A model generated the notes under the pieces. The model made no database searches and was not told where the DNA came from. It saw only the letters and a list, made by a program, of their open reading frames with translations. A stretch of DNA of 54,353 bases, taken from the NCBI GenBank assembly GCA_964617015.1, contig CAZTVG010000004.1:1-54353 (forward strand), written 5' to 3'. The stretch is from ASMP01 sp964617015. GTDB lineage: Archaea > Nanobdellota > Nanobdellia > Pacearchaeales > GW2011-AR1. Positions 8,241 to 16,142 of this stretch are shown here, piece after piece. Each line of letters starts with the position of its first letter. Within the stretch, counting starts at the first letter, position 1. The position numbers and the translations under genes were made by a program.

Positions 8241-8541
8241 TATCGATAAAAGCATTCAATCTGGATTTTATTTCATCGTCTGGAAGTCTAAAAAGATAAA
8301 GATTAGGGATGCCAAATGTATCCAATGCCCCTTGATTGGCTAATTCCTCTGATAAATCTCTTTTGTACCCGACATAATTAACCACAGCATCTGTATCATT
8401 ATTTTTTATTATAAGAAAATCAACAAGAAAACTTTCTAATGCTCCTAAAGAAAGTAAGACATCTCTTTCAAATCTTCTGTACGAAGATGTGCGGGCATTA
8501 AGAATTTCTTCAATTGTGGCTATTGCTTGGCTATGTTCCAA
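8227..8541 (-). CDS. small protein of unknown function between surface genes
   Basis: The region between the propeller lipoprotein and the cysteine-rich protein encodes a protein-like reading frame with AIATIEEILNARTSSYRRFE, LLSLGALESFLVDFLIIKNN and PNLYLFRLPDDEIKSRLN. An ATG exists at 8616, inside the upstream gene in another frame. I prefer the TTG at 8541 because it lies just past that gene's stop at 8549 and gives 104 residues. Its end overlaps the next gene by 14 to 29 bases, depending on that gene's start. It has no signal peptide, which is odd between two secreted-protein genes. The function is unknown. Confidence 0.5.
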   Translation of the reverse strand: MEHSQAIATIEEILNARTSSYRRFERDVLLSLGALESFLVDFLIIKNNDTDAVVNYVGYKRDLSEELANQGALDTFGIPNLYLFRLPDDEIKSRLNAFIDNGFN

Positions 8542-8548
8542 TCCTTCA

Positions 8549-10093
8549 TTAGGTTCTCCATGCAGGATATGCGTTTTGTCCTTGTGTTGTAAGCAGAGCC
8601 CACCCTCCAGTTCCATCAGAATTCATAATATATATTTGAGGATTGGACAAATCAATATCATGAGTAAAAATAATTTTGATTCCATCTGCAGAATATTTTG
8701 GCTCAGTTTCTATTCCTAAAGCACTTGTAAGCGGAATAACATCACTTCCATCAGAATTCATTCTGTAGATATCTGCAGTTCCAGAACGATAGGACCTAAA
8801 AACTATTTCTTTTCCGTCAGGAGACCAATCAGGAATCCCATCTATTGCAGGATTATTTGTTATATTTGTTAAATCGCTTCCATCTGCGTTCATTTTGTAA
8901 ACTTCCCAATTTCCTACATGTCTTGTAAAAGCGATTTCGCTTGCGTCAGGTGAACAACTGGGCCACTCCGGAATGCCACCCATATTTGGTTGTGAGTATA
9001 TCGGTGTAAAGGAATTTGCATTAAGATCTATTATCCCAATTCCTGCTTCGGAATCTCCCTTATCTCTATAAGCTACAACAATTAATCCGTTGGAACACCA
9101 ATCAGCCTGTCTTGCTCTTTCAACTATATTTGAAGTTATATCTCTCTGATTTATTCCATCTGCGTTCATTCTCCAAACAGCAGTTCCTCCTGTACGATGG
9201 CTTGTAAAAAGTATTTCTTTTCCATCAGGAGACCATGCAGGCTCAAGGTCTTGTCCTGGATGGGTTGTTAGCCTAACCTCGCCAGTTCTGTCTTCATTTA
9301 TCAAATAGATATCTTCATTACAACTATCACCTTCGTCACAAAAACCCCCATTATCATCACGACGGCTCCAAAATGCAATTTGTTCTGGAATTGCAAGTAT
9401 TTCTCCTGTTAAAACAGTATTTTCAAGTCCTCCTTCTTGGCTTCCAAAATCAAGTTTAACTTCGTAAAGTCCTAGAACTCCAATTGCTTTTATTGTTAAC
9501 TCATAACCATTTGTACTAACTTGTGTTTTTCCGTCGAGAGAGGTTGCGTTTGTAATACGAACACCATCAACAATACCATCATTATCAAGGTCGCTATTAT
9601 CTTCAGGATTTTTATCAGTGAAAACTCCTTTCAGGTCAAATGTTTTTTGAGAGCCTTCATATCTCTCATCAAGAGTAAAATCCATAGAGTCAAGAGACTG
9701 ATCTGCCGTTGGGTCATAATTTGGAACATCTATTGTTGCTGTGTGGGAATTTACATTTGGTGCTTCTAGAAGAAAAGAGTAATTTCCTTTCTGCATGCCA
9801 TTAAAAGTTTCATTATATTGAGGTATTGAAATTGTTGTGGGATTTCCAAATGAATTGCCATCACGCAGGGTTTTTCTTGTCGCTGAAGCCACATTTGTAA
9901 GCGTTGCACCATAATTTATATCAACAAAATTAGATAATGAAACTGTCTGAGAAAGACTTGGCTGTGGTTTTGGTGGTTGTGGGGTTGGTGCCAAAGAATC
10001 ACCGCATCCTATTGAACCTAATGCCAAAGAACCTGCTAATACAACAGAATATAAACTGTTTTTCAGTCTGTCTGTCAAACCGCGTTCAGCCAT
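8549..10093 (-). CDS. lipoprotein-like secreted beta-propeller (TolB/PD40)
   Basis: The ATG at 10093 gives a 514-residue protein with a signal sequence ending in LALGSIGCGDS, a lipobox-like site, then a Pro-rich linker. Ig-like sequence follows. The C-terminal half holds WD40-like/PD40 blades, recognisable by EPAWSPDGKEILFTSHRTGG, DIPDWSPDGKEIVF-like and PKYSADGIKIIFTHD repeats with NADGSD-type turns. Such propellers bind proteins or sugars outside the membrane. An upstream in-frame extension of 26 codons is unlikely because a TATA box at 10113-10120 sits properly for the chosen ATG. Two smaller same-strand genes follow closely. Confidence 0.8.
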   Translation of the reverse strand: MAERGLTDRLKNSLYSVVLAGSLALGSIGCGDSLAPTPQPPKPQPSLSQTVSLSNFVDINYGATLTNVASATRKTLRDGNSFGNPTTISIPQYNETFNGMQKGNYSFLLEAPNVNSHTATIDVPNYDPTADQSLDSMDFTLDERYEGSQKTFDLKGVFTDKNPEDNSDLDNDGIVDGVRITNATSLDGKTQVSTNGYELTIKAIGVLGLYEVKLDFGSQEGGLENTVLTGEILAIPEQIAFWSRRDDNGGFCDEGDSCNEDIYLINEDRTGEVRLTTHPGQDLEPAWSPDGKEILFTSHRTGGTAVWRMNADGINQRDITSNIVERARQADWCSNGLIVVAYRDKGDSEAGIGIIDLNANSFTPIYSQPNMGGIPEWPSCSPDASEIAFTRHVGNWEVYKMNADGSDLTNITNNPAIDGIPDWSPDGKEIVFRSYRSGTADIYRMNSDGSDVIPLTSALGIETEPKYSADGIKIIFTHDIDLSNPQIYIMNSDGTGGWALLTTQGQNAYPAWRT

Positions 10094-10422
10094 TTTATTT
10101 AATAAGTTGTTATATATAAAAATCCTATTTTTTAAATCTTTTGTTTTAGTTATCACTTTAAAGTATATCATGATGAAAGATTTAAACGAGATTATAACAT
10201 CAGAAAGAAAAAATCAGATAAAAATTCAGCCACGCATAATCACATTAATACATTATTTACCATTCACTATAGCCATAGTTTGATCTTGATATCTTAAAAT
10301 ATCCTTACTTAAAACTCTCTTCATCATATTAATCATTAACTATTTGTTATTATTTATTTTTATCTACATGACTGCGTTTTGCTTTGAGTGCCTGTACTAC
10401 AAAGTTCCACCCAAGGTATTAA
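10094..10422. other. 329-base intergenic region
   Basis: Apart from the TATA box at 10113-10120, I see no gene, RNA or strong hairpin here. In minus-strand reading, the bases after the stop of the pilin-like gene continue into short Cys/Thr-rich coding-like sequence (about 10375-10422), possibly a trimmed C-terminal remnant. Confidence 0.4.
10113..10120 (-). promoter_or_regulatory. TATA box for the propeller lipoprotein operon
   Basis: The minus-strand sequence TTTATATA is centred about 24 bases before the ATG at 10093 and supports that start. Confidence 0.5.
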
Positions 10423-12786
10423 TTAGCAAGCAGCAATTTGCAAACAACTGCTGCTGATGTTTTTGGCATAATTTGAACCTCCTGTTGTGCAGGCGCTGTT
10501 ACCCCATGTTGAAGAAGAAGCACAGAAATTTACTCCTGGTTCTGTATAATAAACAGTTATCCTAATGTGGTCAACCTCTGCTATGCTTGAGACAGTGAAA
10601 AAACCATGCAAAGCAACAGAAAAACCTACTCCAAAATTGGCTGCATTAATATTGGAAGCTGACCAGCTTAATCCCCATAAATCAGTTGCCCCTCCATAGG
10701 TTATGTAAGTATCGGTGGATGGCAGTACGGCGCCTGTGGATTTTTCATTTCCTTGAATTGTTCCTCCCTTGACTATTTTTATACTATTCTCATTAGGTAA
10801 GCCGGCAGTTGCTATTTTTCTTCCTAGCTGTTCAATTTCAACCTTTATGCCATCAATAGTCATTCCTGAAGGTATGGAAAATCCAAAATTTGTTGCTTTC
10901 AGATAATGCGATGTGGCCTCTAGAGGAGCCCCGCCAACCGCGTCGACATCATTACTTGTCTTGGCATTTGAAGGATTTTGCCATATCACTATACCCACTT
11001 CTGAACTGTCTACTACTGTTCCTGGATTCTTTGGTCCTTGAGAACTACTAGTAGCACATTGAGTTCTTGTTGTTTGTACAACTGAACTACCATCATTGCA
11101 ATCAGTGCCAAGAGTAGTTATAAGCTTACAAGTACCGGCACCGTCTTTACTATGGCTTGAACCAACACAACTACTACAAGCACTGCAGCCCCAGGTTACA
11201 TATCTGGCGCAAAAACTAGAACTACCAACATCATATCCATCATCATCACTATCAGTATATCCAGTCCTAGTTGGACCCATATACTTCAGCGTATTATCAC
11301 AGTCTGAACTACCGTAAGCTTGAGCCGCTATAATCCAAAATGAAGTGCCGCTTGTATCATCATAGTATATCTTAAAATCACTTGGATCTCCAGCCTGAGC
11401 AACGTTTATACCAGCACTCACTCCAACACACTGAGTACTAACGCTGCCTATATAATGACCGTCAAAATCAGCATCGTTGGCAAGACCAGCAACATTCTGA
11501 TAAACATTATTATTACCATCATTGCAGTCAGTTGTGCTTAAAGCATCTTTTGCCCTGACACCACCAGAACCAATTGATAAAACACTATTAGGTGCGTGGC
11601 TATCGACATCAGCATCTGTATAATATAAGTCGCCATTCCCAAAAGAGCCGGTTGATGTGGAAACAATTTGTGCACCAGAAGCTGTTATAATAATAGATTG
11701 ACCTTGATTAAATATAAATGTAGAGCCAGACTCTATGGTAAGAGTTCTATCAGCAGCAATTGTCAAACTTCCTCCATCAATTCCTGCTATGGCATCAACT
11801 TCTGTAGTACAACTTGTTGATATTGTTGAATCTATTCCATGGGTAATTAGGCTTTGACAGGAATCTGTCCATGTCAGGGTTACAGAATTTTGGTTTCCTG
11901 CCAAATCTGTTGCAGTAATCTTTGTTCTGTATTCAATTGTATGAGTATCATTGACAATCCAGCTTACAGACCATGTTTCCGTGCTTCCACCGTCTCCAGA
12001 TATATGCTCAAAATCCAGATTTAAAATGCTATTGTCCAGCTCTGTTATGGATGTGACAGTATCTATGCCATTTGGAGAAGAAACTTCAACAGTGAATGTT
12101 TGATTGTCCCCTGGTAAAACATCTAGAGGATTAACAATTGCCTTGATGAATTTAACAATTTCCTCTGACTGTGAAGAAAAACTATATTCTTTCATACCAC
12201 TACCAGTAAATCCAAGCGCTGCAAAATTACCTTCAGGAGCTCCCACAACCCCTCCTGTAGCAATGCTTTTTCCTTTTTTGGCATCAAAAGTGTCAGAAAG
12301 GTCTCCTGTAGATTCTCTTCCAGAGCTTAGCTCATAAATTGGTGCAATAGAAACTGTTTCAAGCTCATTAGTGCTTATTTCAGTCAGTGTGAAAGTAAAA
12401 CTCCTTTCTTCCAGCTCTTTTAAAACAGTGTCTTCTCTCATAATCTCACTGTTTTTTCCGTCAGAAAAAACAAAATTTATTCCCACAAAGTTTCCCTGCC
12501 CGGGATTTCTTTTAACAAAAACAGTTACAGTGACATTGTCTCCTGTAACCTCAACCTTTTTTATCTGCAGGTCAAGTGTGAATGCTCCCAAATCAATCTG
12601 CTCAGCCCCTTCCTGGATAAGGTTCCTTACCACAACCCATAAAATTCCCACAGAAACCAGAACAAGAAGAATTACAATCAGTGTTGTAATAACAGCCGAC
12701 AGCCCCCTTTTTGATATAACAATATTTTCTCTATTTATTTTCAGAAAATCAAAATTAATTTCTCTCTTTCTTTTCCTCGTTTCCAT
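10423..12786 (-). CDS. type IV pilin-like large surface protein
   Basis: This 787-residue protein has a charged N-terminal leader and SKRGLSAVITTLIVILLVLV, where KRG at residues 26-28 followed by a long hydrophobic helix fits an archaeal class III (prepilin peptidase) signal. WVVVRNLIQEGAEQI and the beta-rich head that follows match the start of the protein at 45735-46817 closely, so the two are paralogues. The remainder is a very large exported region with Cys-rich modules (CNDGNNN, CARYVTWGCSACSSC) and Ser/Thr/Gly-rich beta sequence. It probably forms or decorates a pilus or the cell surface. The tRNA-Leu candidate lies 44 bases upstream. Confidence 0.78.
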   Translation of the reverse strand: METRKRKREINFDFLKINRENIVISKRGLSAVITTLIVILLVLVSVGILWVVVRNLIQEGAEQIDLGAFTLDLQIKKVEVTGDNVTVTVFVKRNPGQGNFVGINFVFSDGKNSEIMREDTVLKELEERSFTFTLTEISTNELETVSIAPIYELSSGRESTGDLSDTFDAKKGKSIATGGVVGAPEGNFAALGFTGSGMKEYSFSSQSEEIVKFIKAIVNPLDVLPGDNQTFTVEVSSPNGIDTVTSITELDNSILNLDFEHISGDGGSTETWSVSWIVNDTHTIEYRTKITATDLAGNQNSVTLTWTDSCQSLITHGIDSTISTSCTTEVDAIAGIDGGSLTIAADRTLTIESGSTFIFNQGQSIIITASGAQIVSTSTGSFGNGDLYYTDADVDSHAPNSVLSIGSGGVRAKDALSTTDCNDGNNNVYQNVAGLANDADFDGHYIGSVSTQCVGVSAGINVAQAGDPSDFKIYYDDTSGTSFWIIAAQAYGSSDCDNTLKYMGPTRTGYTDSDDDGYDVGSSSFCARYVTWGCSACSSCVGSSHSKDGAGTCKLITTLGTDCNDGSSVVQTTRTQCATSSSQGPKNPGTVVDSSEVGIVIWQNPSNAKTSNDVDAVGGAPLEATSHYLKATNFGFSIPSGMTIDGIKVEIEQLGRKIATAGLPNENSIKIVKGGTIQGNEKSTGAVLPSTDTYITYGGATDLWGLSWSASNINAANFGVGFSVALHGFFTVSSIAEVDHIRITVYYTEPGVNFCASSSTWGNSACTTGGSNYAKNISSSCLQIAAC

Positions 12787-12829
12787 TATTAAATATTCTT
12801 TATCTCTTTTTAGTTATTAAGCGCAGGAC

Positions 12830-12911
12830 CGCCCCAGCCGGGAATCGGACCCGGATGTCCGCTAAGACCCCACTCTTAAGGCGAGTGCACTTCCAATTGT
12901 GCTTCTGAGGC
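12830..12911 (-). tRNA. tRNA-Leu(UAA), atypical
   Basis: Read on the minus strand, GCCTCAG pairs with CTGGGGC (acceptor), GCAC with GTGC around a D loop containing GG, CTCGC with GTGGG around the anticodon loop CTTAAGA (anticodon UAA), a 14-base variable arm forms GTC/GAC, and CCGGG pairs with CCCGG in the T arm. The extra arm fits leucine. Oddities are A instead of U at position 8, TCCGATT as T loop (C at 55) and G at position 73, where archaeal tRNA-Leu normally has A. Seven more bases on each side (12823-12829 and 12914-12920) pair perfectly and extend the acceptor stem. A degenerate or specialised tRNA is possible. Confidence 0.62.
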
Positions 12912-12975
12912 AAGTCCTGCACCATTATCATTAACGGAAATATTTATATACTTAATGTCATTATAAATATTAATA

Positions 12976-13007
12976 TCCGCTAAGATAAACACTTCCAATT
13001 GTGCTTC
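12976..13007 (-). pseudogene. partial copy of the tRNA-Leu gene
   Basis: The segments tccgctaaga (12976-12985) and cacttccaattgtgcttc (12990-13007) match the variable-arm and D-arm regions of the neighbouring tRNA at 12858-12867 and 12888-12905. The anticodon arm between them is deleted and no T arm or acceptor stem is left. It is a broken duplicate. Confidence 0.65.
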
Positions 13008-13171
13008 ATAATTTTGGAGCATTTTTATTCTTTTTAACTTCATAGTTATTTAATTTTTTAGTTTTCATTTTATATGGAAATGAATGAATTAGTACCCCTC
13101 TTTTTTCAAGCATGTTAATCACAGGAATTTAAGATTTATAAAATTAACTTTAAATCAGTCCAAATACAATT

Positions 13172-13494
13172 TTAGAATTTAAAGAGTCTCTCATAATCTT
13201 TGTGATTCATCCAATCCAAGATTGCTGCTATAACTTCTACTTCTCTTGAAGGAGTAATAGAATATAATAATCTCCAAGATGAAGGTAAATTATAAATCCA
13301 TAAGTTATTGATTTTATATTTTTGAATCAGTGATTTAGGATCAATTTCTTTTTTACATTTCTACCAACAAAAGCATTTTCCCAGATATCTTTTATTGCTC
13401 TTGTCATTGCCTTTTTAATTGGGTCATTATCAGGCAGATTATTAAAGGCATTTTCTAAATCCTCATCAAAGAACACAACCTTCTCAGGTTTCAT
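13172..13494 (-). pseudogene. RelE-like archaeal toxin gene with one-base frameshift
   Basis: From the ATG at 13494 the frame reads MKPEKVVFFDEDLENAFNNL and continues to ENAFVGRNVKK, then stops early. One extra base in the run of six A (about 13346-13351) restores EIDPKSLIQKYKINNLWIYN, then LPSSWRLLYSITPSREVEVI and a stop at 13172-13174. The restored protein of about 107 residues has the LPxxWRLLYS and HKDYE features of an archaeal RelE/ParE-like toxin family. Its ATG overlaps the stop of the 13491 gene (ATGA), the normal order for this antitoxin-toxin pair. The defect could be a mutation, a programmed slip or a homopolymer sequencing error. Confidence 0.75.
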
Positions 13495-13766
13495 ATTTTT
13501 ATTCCAGGCCTGTCTTTTATTCTTTCATAAAATTTAGGATTCCAAATGTATACAACATAACCTTCATTATCATAAGCTATTTTGTGTATGCTTTCAAGAT
13601 ATTCCATTATTACCTGAAAAGTCTGCCACATTACTTTTCTTGGCAGATTTTTAAACAAATCTGTTTTTCTATATTCCCCGCTGTTTTCATCAATAAACTT
13701 CTCAACCATCAAAACAGTTTGAAGCGTTGGAGATCTTGCAACATTTTTTGAATTTGTCGTTTCCAT
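13491..13766 (-). CDS. winged-helix antitoxin partner
   Basis: This 91-residue protein has KNVARSPTLQTVLMVEKFID, then TDLFKNLPRKVMWQTFQVIM and a wing-like KIAYDNEGYVVYIWNP. I recognise this as the regulatory protein commonly found upstream of the archaeal RelE-like toxin that follows here. The stop and the toxin start overlap as ATGA, indicating translational coupling. A minus-strand TATA-like ATTTAAATA lies about 25 bases before the ATG at 13766. It is the first small gene of the cassette array, farthest from the giant surface gene. Because the toxin is frameshifted, this may be a lone survivor. Confidence 0.75.
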   Translation of the reverse strand: METTNSKNVARSPTLQTVLMVEKFIDENSGEYRKTDLFKNLPRKVMWQTFQVIMEYLESIHKIAYDNEGYVVYIWNPKFYERIKDRPGIKI

Positions 13767-13855
13767 ATTAATAATATCAATTGATACTATTTAAATTTTT
13801 CCTATTCCTGGATTGGTTGGCGGGAACGTGGTGATTAATTATGGATTTATTAAAT

Positions 13856-13938
13856 TTACTTCTCCGCAACAATCAATCCTAAGAACTGTTTTCTCCATAA
13901 TAATTACTCCATTTGCTCCAGTCAAACCTGTTTGCCAT
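13856..13938 (-). repeat. orphan C-terminal tail copy R1
   Basis: Minus-strand reading gives ANRFDWSKWSNYYGENSS, then after a one-base shift GLIVAEK and a stop at 13856-13858. It matches the C-terminus of the giant protein ending at 17867 (LTANRFDWMDWSTLYTENKS). It has no start codon of its own context and is frameshifted. The shared motif ggttggcgggaacg lies at 13815-13828, about 30 bases beyond the stop. Confidence 0.75.
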
Positions 13939-13952
13939 GAATTGGTTTTTAC

Positions 13953-14297
13953 TTAATCCAAAGCCAAACTTATTTTTAAGGCTTTGTTTACTCTTCTCAT
14001 AATGTAAGAATCCAAAGAACCGACTTTTTTAATTAACCGAGATTTGTCTATGGTTCTTATTTGATTTAACAATATTGTAGAATCCTTATCTAAACTAGAG
14101 TCTTCAATTGAAACAAAAACATTTGTTGGGAATTCTTTTGAGAATATCCTTGAAGTAATCGCTGCAACTATTGTTACAGGGGAATATATATTAGATTTAT
14201 CATTTTGAATTATTAAGACAGGTCTTATTCCTCCCTGTTCACTGCCTTTTACAGGCTCTAAATTTGCTAGAAAAATTTCTCCTCTTTTTATGATCAT
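13953..14297 (-). CDS. MazF/PemK-family toxin
   Basis: From the ATG at 14297 this 114-residue protein begins MIIKRGEIFLANLEP after one codon pair and continues VKGSEQGGIRPVLIIQNDKS, the conserved start of the MazF/PemK mRNA interferase fold, then TIVAAITSRIFSKEFPTNVF and STILLNQIRTIDKSRL. The GSEQGGxRPVLIIQND block contains the catalytic-face residues of the family. It would cleave RNA when its antitoxin is absent. The ATG shares a base with the stop of the antitoxin gene (TGATG). Orphan tail R1 begins about 15 bases beyond its stop. Confidence 0.87.
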   Translation of the reverse strand: MIIKRGEIFLANLEPVKGSEQGGIRPVLIIQNDKSNIYSPVTIVAAITSRIFSKEFPTNVFVSIEDSSLDKDSTILLNQIRTIDKSRLIKKVGSLDSYIMRRVNKALKISLALD

Positions 14298-14527
14298 CAC
14301 CATTCCCACTTACTTAAATCTTCAATTGCTTCAAATTCTTTAGTTATCTTCAAATTCTCTTCCGCCATTTCTTTGCAGCCTTCTATAAGCAATTGTTCTT
14401 GTTCTCTTTTATATTTTTCAGCAATTTCCATGAGTTTTAAAATTACTTCTTCATAAGTTTCTTTACCGGTTTTTAGTCTATCTAAAATCTTTTTCACATC
14501 TTCATTAAGTTGAATTGTTGTTACCAT
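14297..14527 (-). CDS. antitoxin of the MazF/PemK pair
   Basis: This 76-residue protein begins MVTTIQLNEDVKKILDRLKT, a VapB/RHH-type DNA-binding start seen in many archaeal antitoxins, followed by a long charged helix (EEVILKLMEIAEKYKREQEQ) and an acidic, Trp-containing tail EDLSKWEW that could bind the toxin. It precedes and overlaps the toxin gene. A sequence with ACTATAG repeats lies directly upstream (14529-14551), which could be an operator. The pair should repress its own transcription, by analogy. Confidence 0.8.
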   Translation of the reverse strand: MVTTIQLNEDVKKILDRLKTGKETYEEVILKLMEIAEKYKREQEQLLIEGCKEMAEENLKITKEFEAIEDLSKWEW

Positions 14528-14576
14528 ATAACTATAGAATAACTATAGTTTATAATCCTTTCATTTCTATCTATTT

Positions 14577-14703
14577 TTATTTCCCCTCAAGTATGAATCC
14601 CTTTGCAGTGCCGTCCCCACATAATAATTGCCGTCCCACTTCTTCCAGTCAAACCTGTTTGCCGTGAATCTGTAAGAAACTTCTCTAGAAGAATCTACGT
14701 GTT
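14577..14703 (-). repeat. orphan C-terminal tail copy R2
   Basis: Minus-strand reading gives REVSYRFTANRFDWKKWDGN with YYVGTA, then after a frame change AKGFILEGK and a stop at 14577-14579. It is the giant protein's C-terminal motif with a different tip. The tail lies head to head with the plus-strand promoter of the NYN gene at 14748. Confidence 0.75.
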
Positions 14704-14747
14704 TTATTAAACCTAAATCTTTATAATAAATAATTCCATTTAATCGT

Positions 14748-15284
14748 ATGCAAAAAGAAAGAGTTTCAATTTTTATTGATGGAAGCAATTTGTATCATAG
14801 TTTAAAAGCATTGGGTGAAGTAAAGATTGATTTTAAAAAACTTATAAAAGAACTTTCTAAAGATAGAATTCTTATAAATGCTTTTTATTACATAGCTCCT
14901 TTAGATATTACCACAGATAAAAAGAAATACTGGAAACATCAAAAGTTTCTGGCTGAATTAGAAAAAATACCTTATTTCAAGGTTATTTTATGCACTCTTA
15001 GAAGGTATCTCAAAGAAGATGGAAGTTTTGGTTTTGAAGTTAAAGGAGATGATATATTCCTTGCTAATGATATGATTGTGGGTGCTTATGAGAATCTTTA
15101 TGATACCGCAATTTTGGTTTCAGGTGATGAGGATTTTATTCCGGTTATAAATACTTTAAAAAGATTAAATAAGAAAACAGAGAATGCCTTCTTTATGCAA
15201 ACATCGTCTAAAAAGCTAAGAAAATTATGTGATAAAGTTATCAATCTAAAAAATATCTTGGACAAGATCAAATTAGAAAAATAA
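14748..15284 (+). CDS. NYN/LabA-like PIN-type nuclease, copy 1
   Basis: This 178-residue protein begins MQKERVSIFIDGSNLYHSLK, the NYN (DUF88/LabA) signature with the first catalytic Asp, and carries GDDIFLANDMIVGAY and DTAILVSGDEDFIPVI with further acidic residues of the PIN-like site. Such proteins are predicted metal-dependent RNases, some acting as toxins or in RNA decay. TTTATAAT at 14720-14727 gives a leaderless start. A near relative lies at 15541-16056 with the same promoter and first codons. It is oriented opposite to the tail repeats that flank it. No separate antitoxin is visible. Confidence 0.85.
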   Translation: MQKERVSIFIDGSNLYHSLKALGEVKIDFKKLIKELSKDRILINAFYYIAPLDITTDKKKYWKHQKFLAELEKIPYFKVILCTLRRYLKEDGSFGFEVKGDDIFLANDMIVGAYENLYDTAILVSGDEDFIPVINTLKRLNKKTENAFFMQTSSKKLRKLCDKVINLKNILDKIKLEK

Positions 15285-15292
15285 TTATGGGT

Positions 15293-15318
15293 CCGGTATT
15301 GTCCGAAGACCATACCGG
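15293..15318. terminator. hairpin after NYN copy 1
   Basis: CCGGTAT (15293-15299) pairs with ATACCGG (15312-15318), and inside it GTC-CGAA-GAC forms a second short stem with a CGAA loop. It follows the NYN stop by 8 bases. It may end transcription or be a structured cassette boundary; there is no clear T-tract immediately after. Confidence 0.45.
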
Positions 15319-15374
15319 GAAAGTTATTGAAATTATAACAACTTCAATCTTTAAAAATTCTTCGGTTTTCCAAT

Positions 15375-15494
15375 CTACTTCATCGGAACAATAAGTCCTG
15401 CTGAATTGTTCTCAGTATAATAATTACTCCACTTGCTCCAGTCAAACCTGTTTGCCGTGAATCTGTAAGAAACCTCTCCACCAGAATCTACGTG
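15375..15494 (-). repeat. orphan C-terminal tail copy R3
   Basis: Minus-strand reading gives GGEVSYRFTANRFDWSKWSN with YYTENNSAGLIVPMK and a stop at 15375-15377, an undamaged version of the giant protein's last 36 residues. No upstream domain is attached. It lies directly between NYN copy 1 and the promoter of NYN copy 2. Confidence 0.8.
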
Positions 15495-15540
15495 TTTTAT
15501 TAAACCTAAATCTTTATAATAAATAATTCCATTTAATCGC

Positions 15541-16056
15541 ATGCAAAAGGAAAGAGTTTCAATTTTTATTGATGGAAGCAATTTGTATCACAATCTAAAG
15601 AGGTATAATATCAAAATAAGATTTGAGGATATTATTAAAAAACTAGAAACTAAAAGAGAAGTGATAAATATTTTTTATTATACGGCCTTATTGGACAAAG
15701 AGTATGATACAAAAGGGTATGAAAAACACAGGGATTTTTTAGATAAAATAAAGGAAATTCCTAAGTTTAATGTTGTTCTTTGTAATCTTAAAAAAATCGT
15801 TCTTAAAGATGGAACAATTTGTTACGAAATAAAGGGAGATGATATTTATTTGGCAACTGATTTAATTAAGGGAGCTTATGAAGATTTATATGATGTTGCA
15901 ATTATCGTATCTGGAGATGAAGATTTTATTCCCGCTATAAAATTAGCTCAAAAAAATAATAAAAAAGTAATAAATGCTTTTTTCCCAAAGAGTTCTTCTT
16001 ATTTGCTTAGAAATTGTTGTAATGGCTCAATTAATTTAAAGAAAGCTTTATTATAA
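15541..16056 (+). CDS. NYN/LabA-like PIN-type nuclease, copy 2
   Basis: This 171-residue protein shares MQKERVSIFIDGSNLYH with copy 1 and then diverges, keeping GDDIYLATDLIKGAYEDLYD and VAIIVSGDEDFIPAIKLAQ with the acidic active-site residues. The whole unit (tail repeat, promoter, NYN gene, CGAA hairpin, TTTAAAAATTCTTCGGTTTT spacer) is a diverged tandem copy of the one at 14577-15374. The near-identical promoter and first codons beside more diverged bodies suggest selection for variation, or exchange at the ends. The predicted activity is RNA cleavage; the target is unknown. Confidence 0.85.
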   Translation: MQKERVSIFIDGSNLYHNLKRYNIKIRFEDIIKKLETKREVINIFYYTALLDKEYDTKGYEKHRDFLDKIKEIPKFNVVLCNLKKIVLKDGTICYEIKGDDIYLATDLIKGAYEDLYDVAIIVSGDEDFIPAIKLAQKNNKKVINAFFPKSSSYLLRNCCNGSINLKKALL

Positions 16057-16060
16057 AGAA

Positions 16061-16088
16061 GTCCCAATATGGCGAACCATACCAGGAC
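16061..16088. terminator. hairpin after NYN copy 2
   Basis: GTCC pairs with GGAC at the ends, and TATGG-CGAA-CCATA forms the inner stem. Position, CGAA loop and following spacer match the hairpin behind NYN copy 1, although most stem bases differ, so structure appears conserved over sequence. Confidence 0.4.
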
Positions 16089-16142
16089 AATTATTAAAAT
16101 AATAATAACTTCAATCTTTAAAAATTCTTCGGTTTTTCTTTC

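Noticed and set aside
8556..8616. ATG at 8616 as the start of the small gene
   Set aside because: The first 25 codons would overlap the end of the propeller gene in another frame and read as its shadow; TTG at 8541 avoids this, though it is not certain.
14704..15581. Start MLPSIKIETLSFC on the minus strand for the R2 and R3 tails
   Set aside because: Those residues are antisense to the NYN gene starts; the tails have no start codon of their own.
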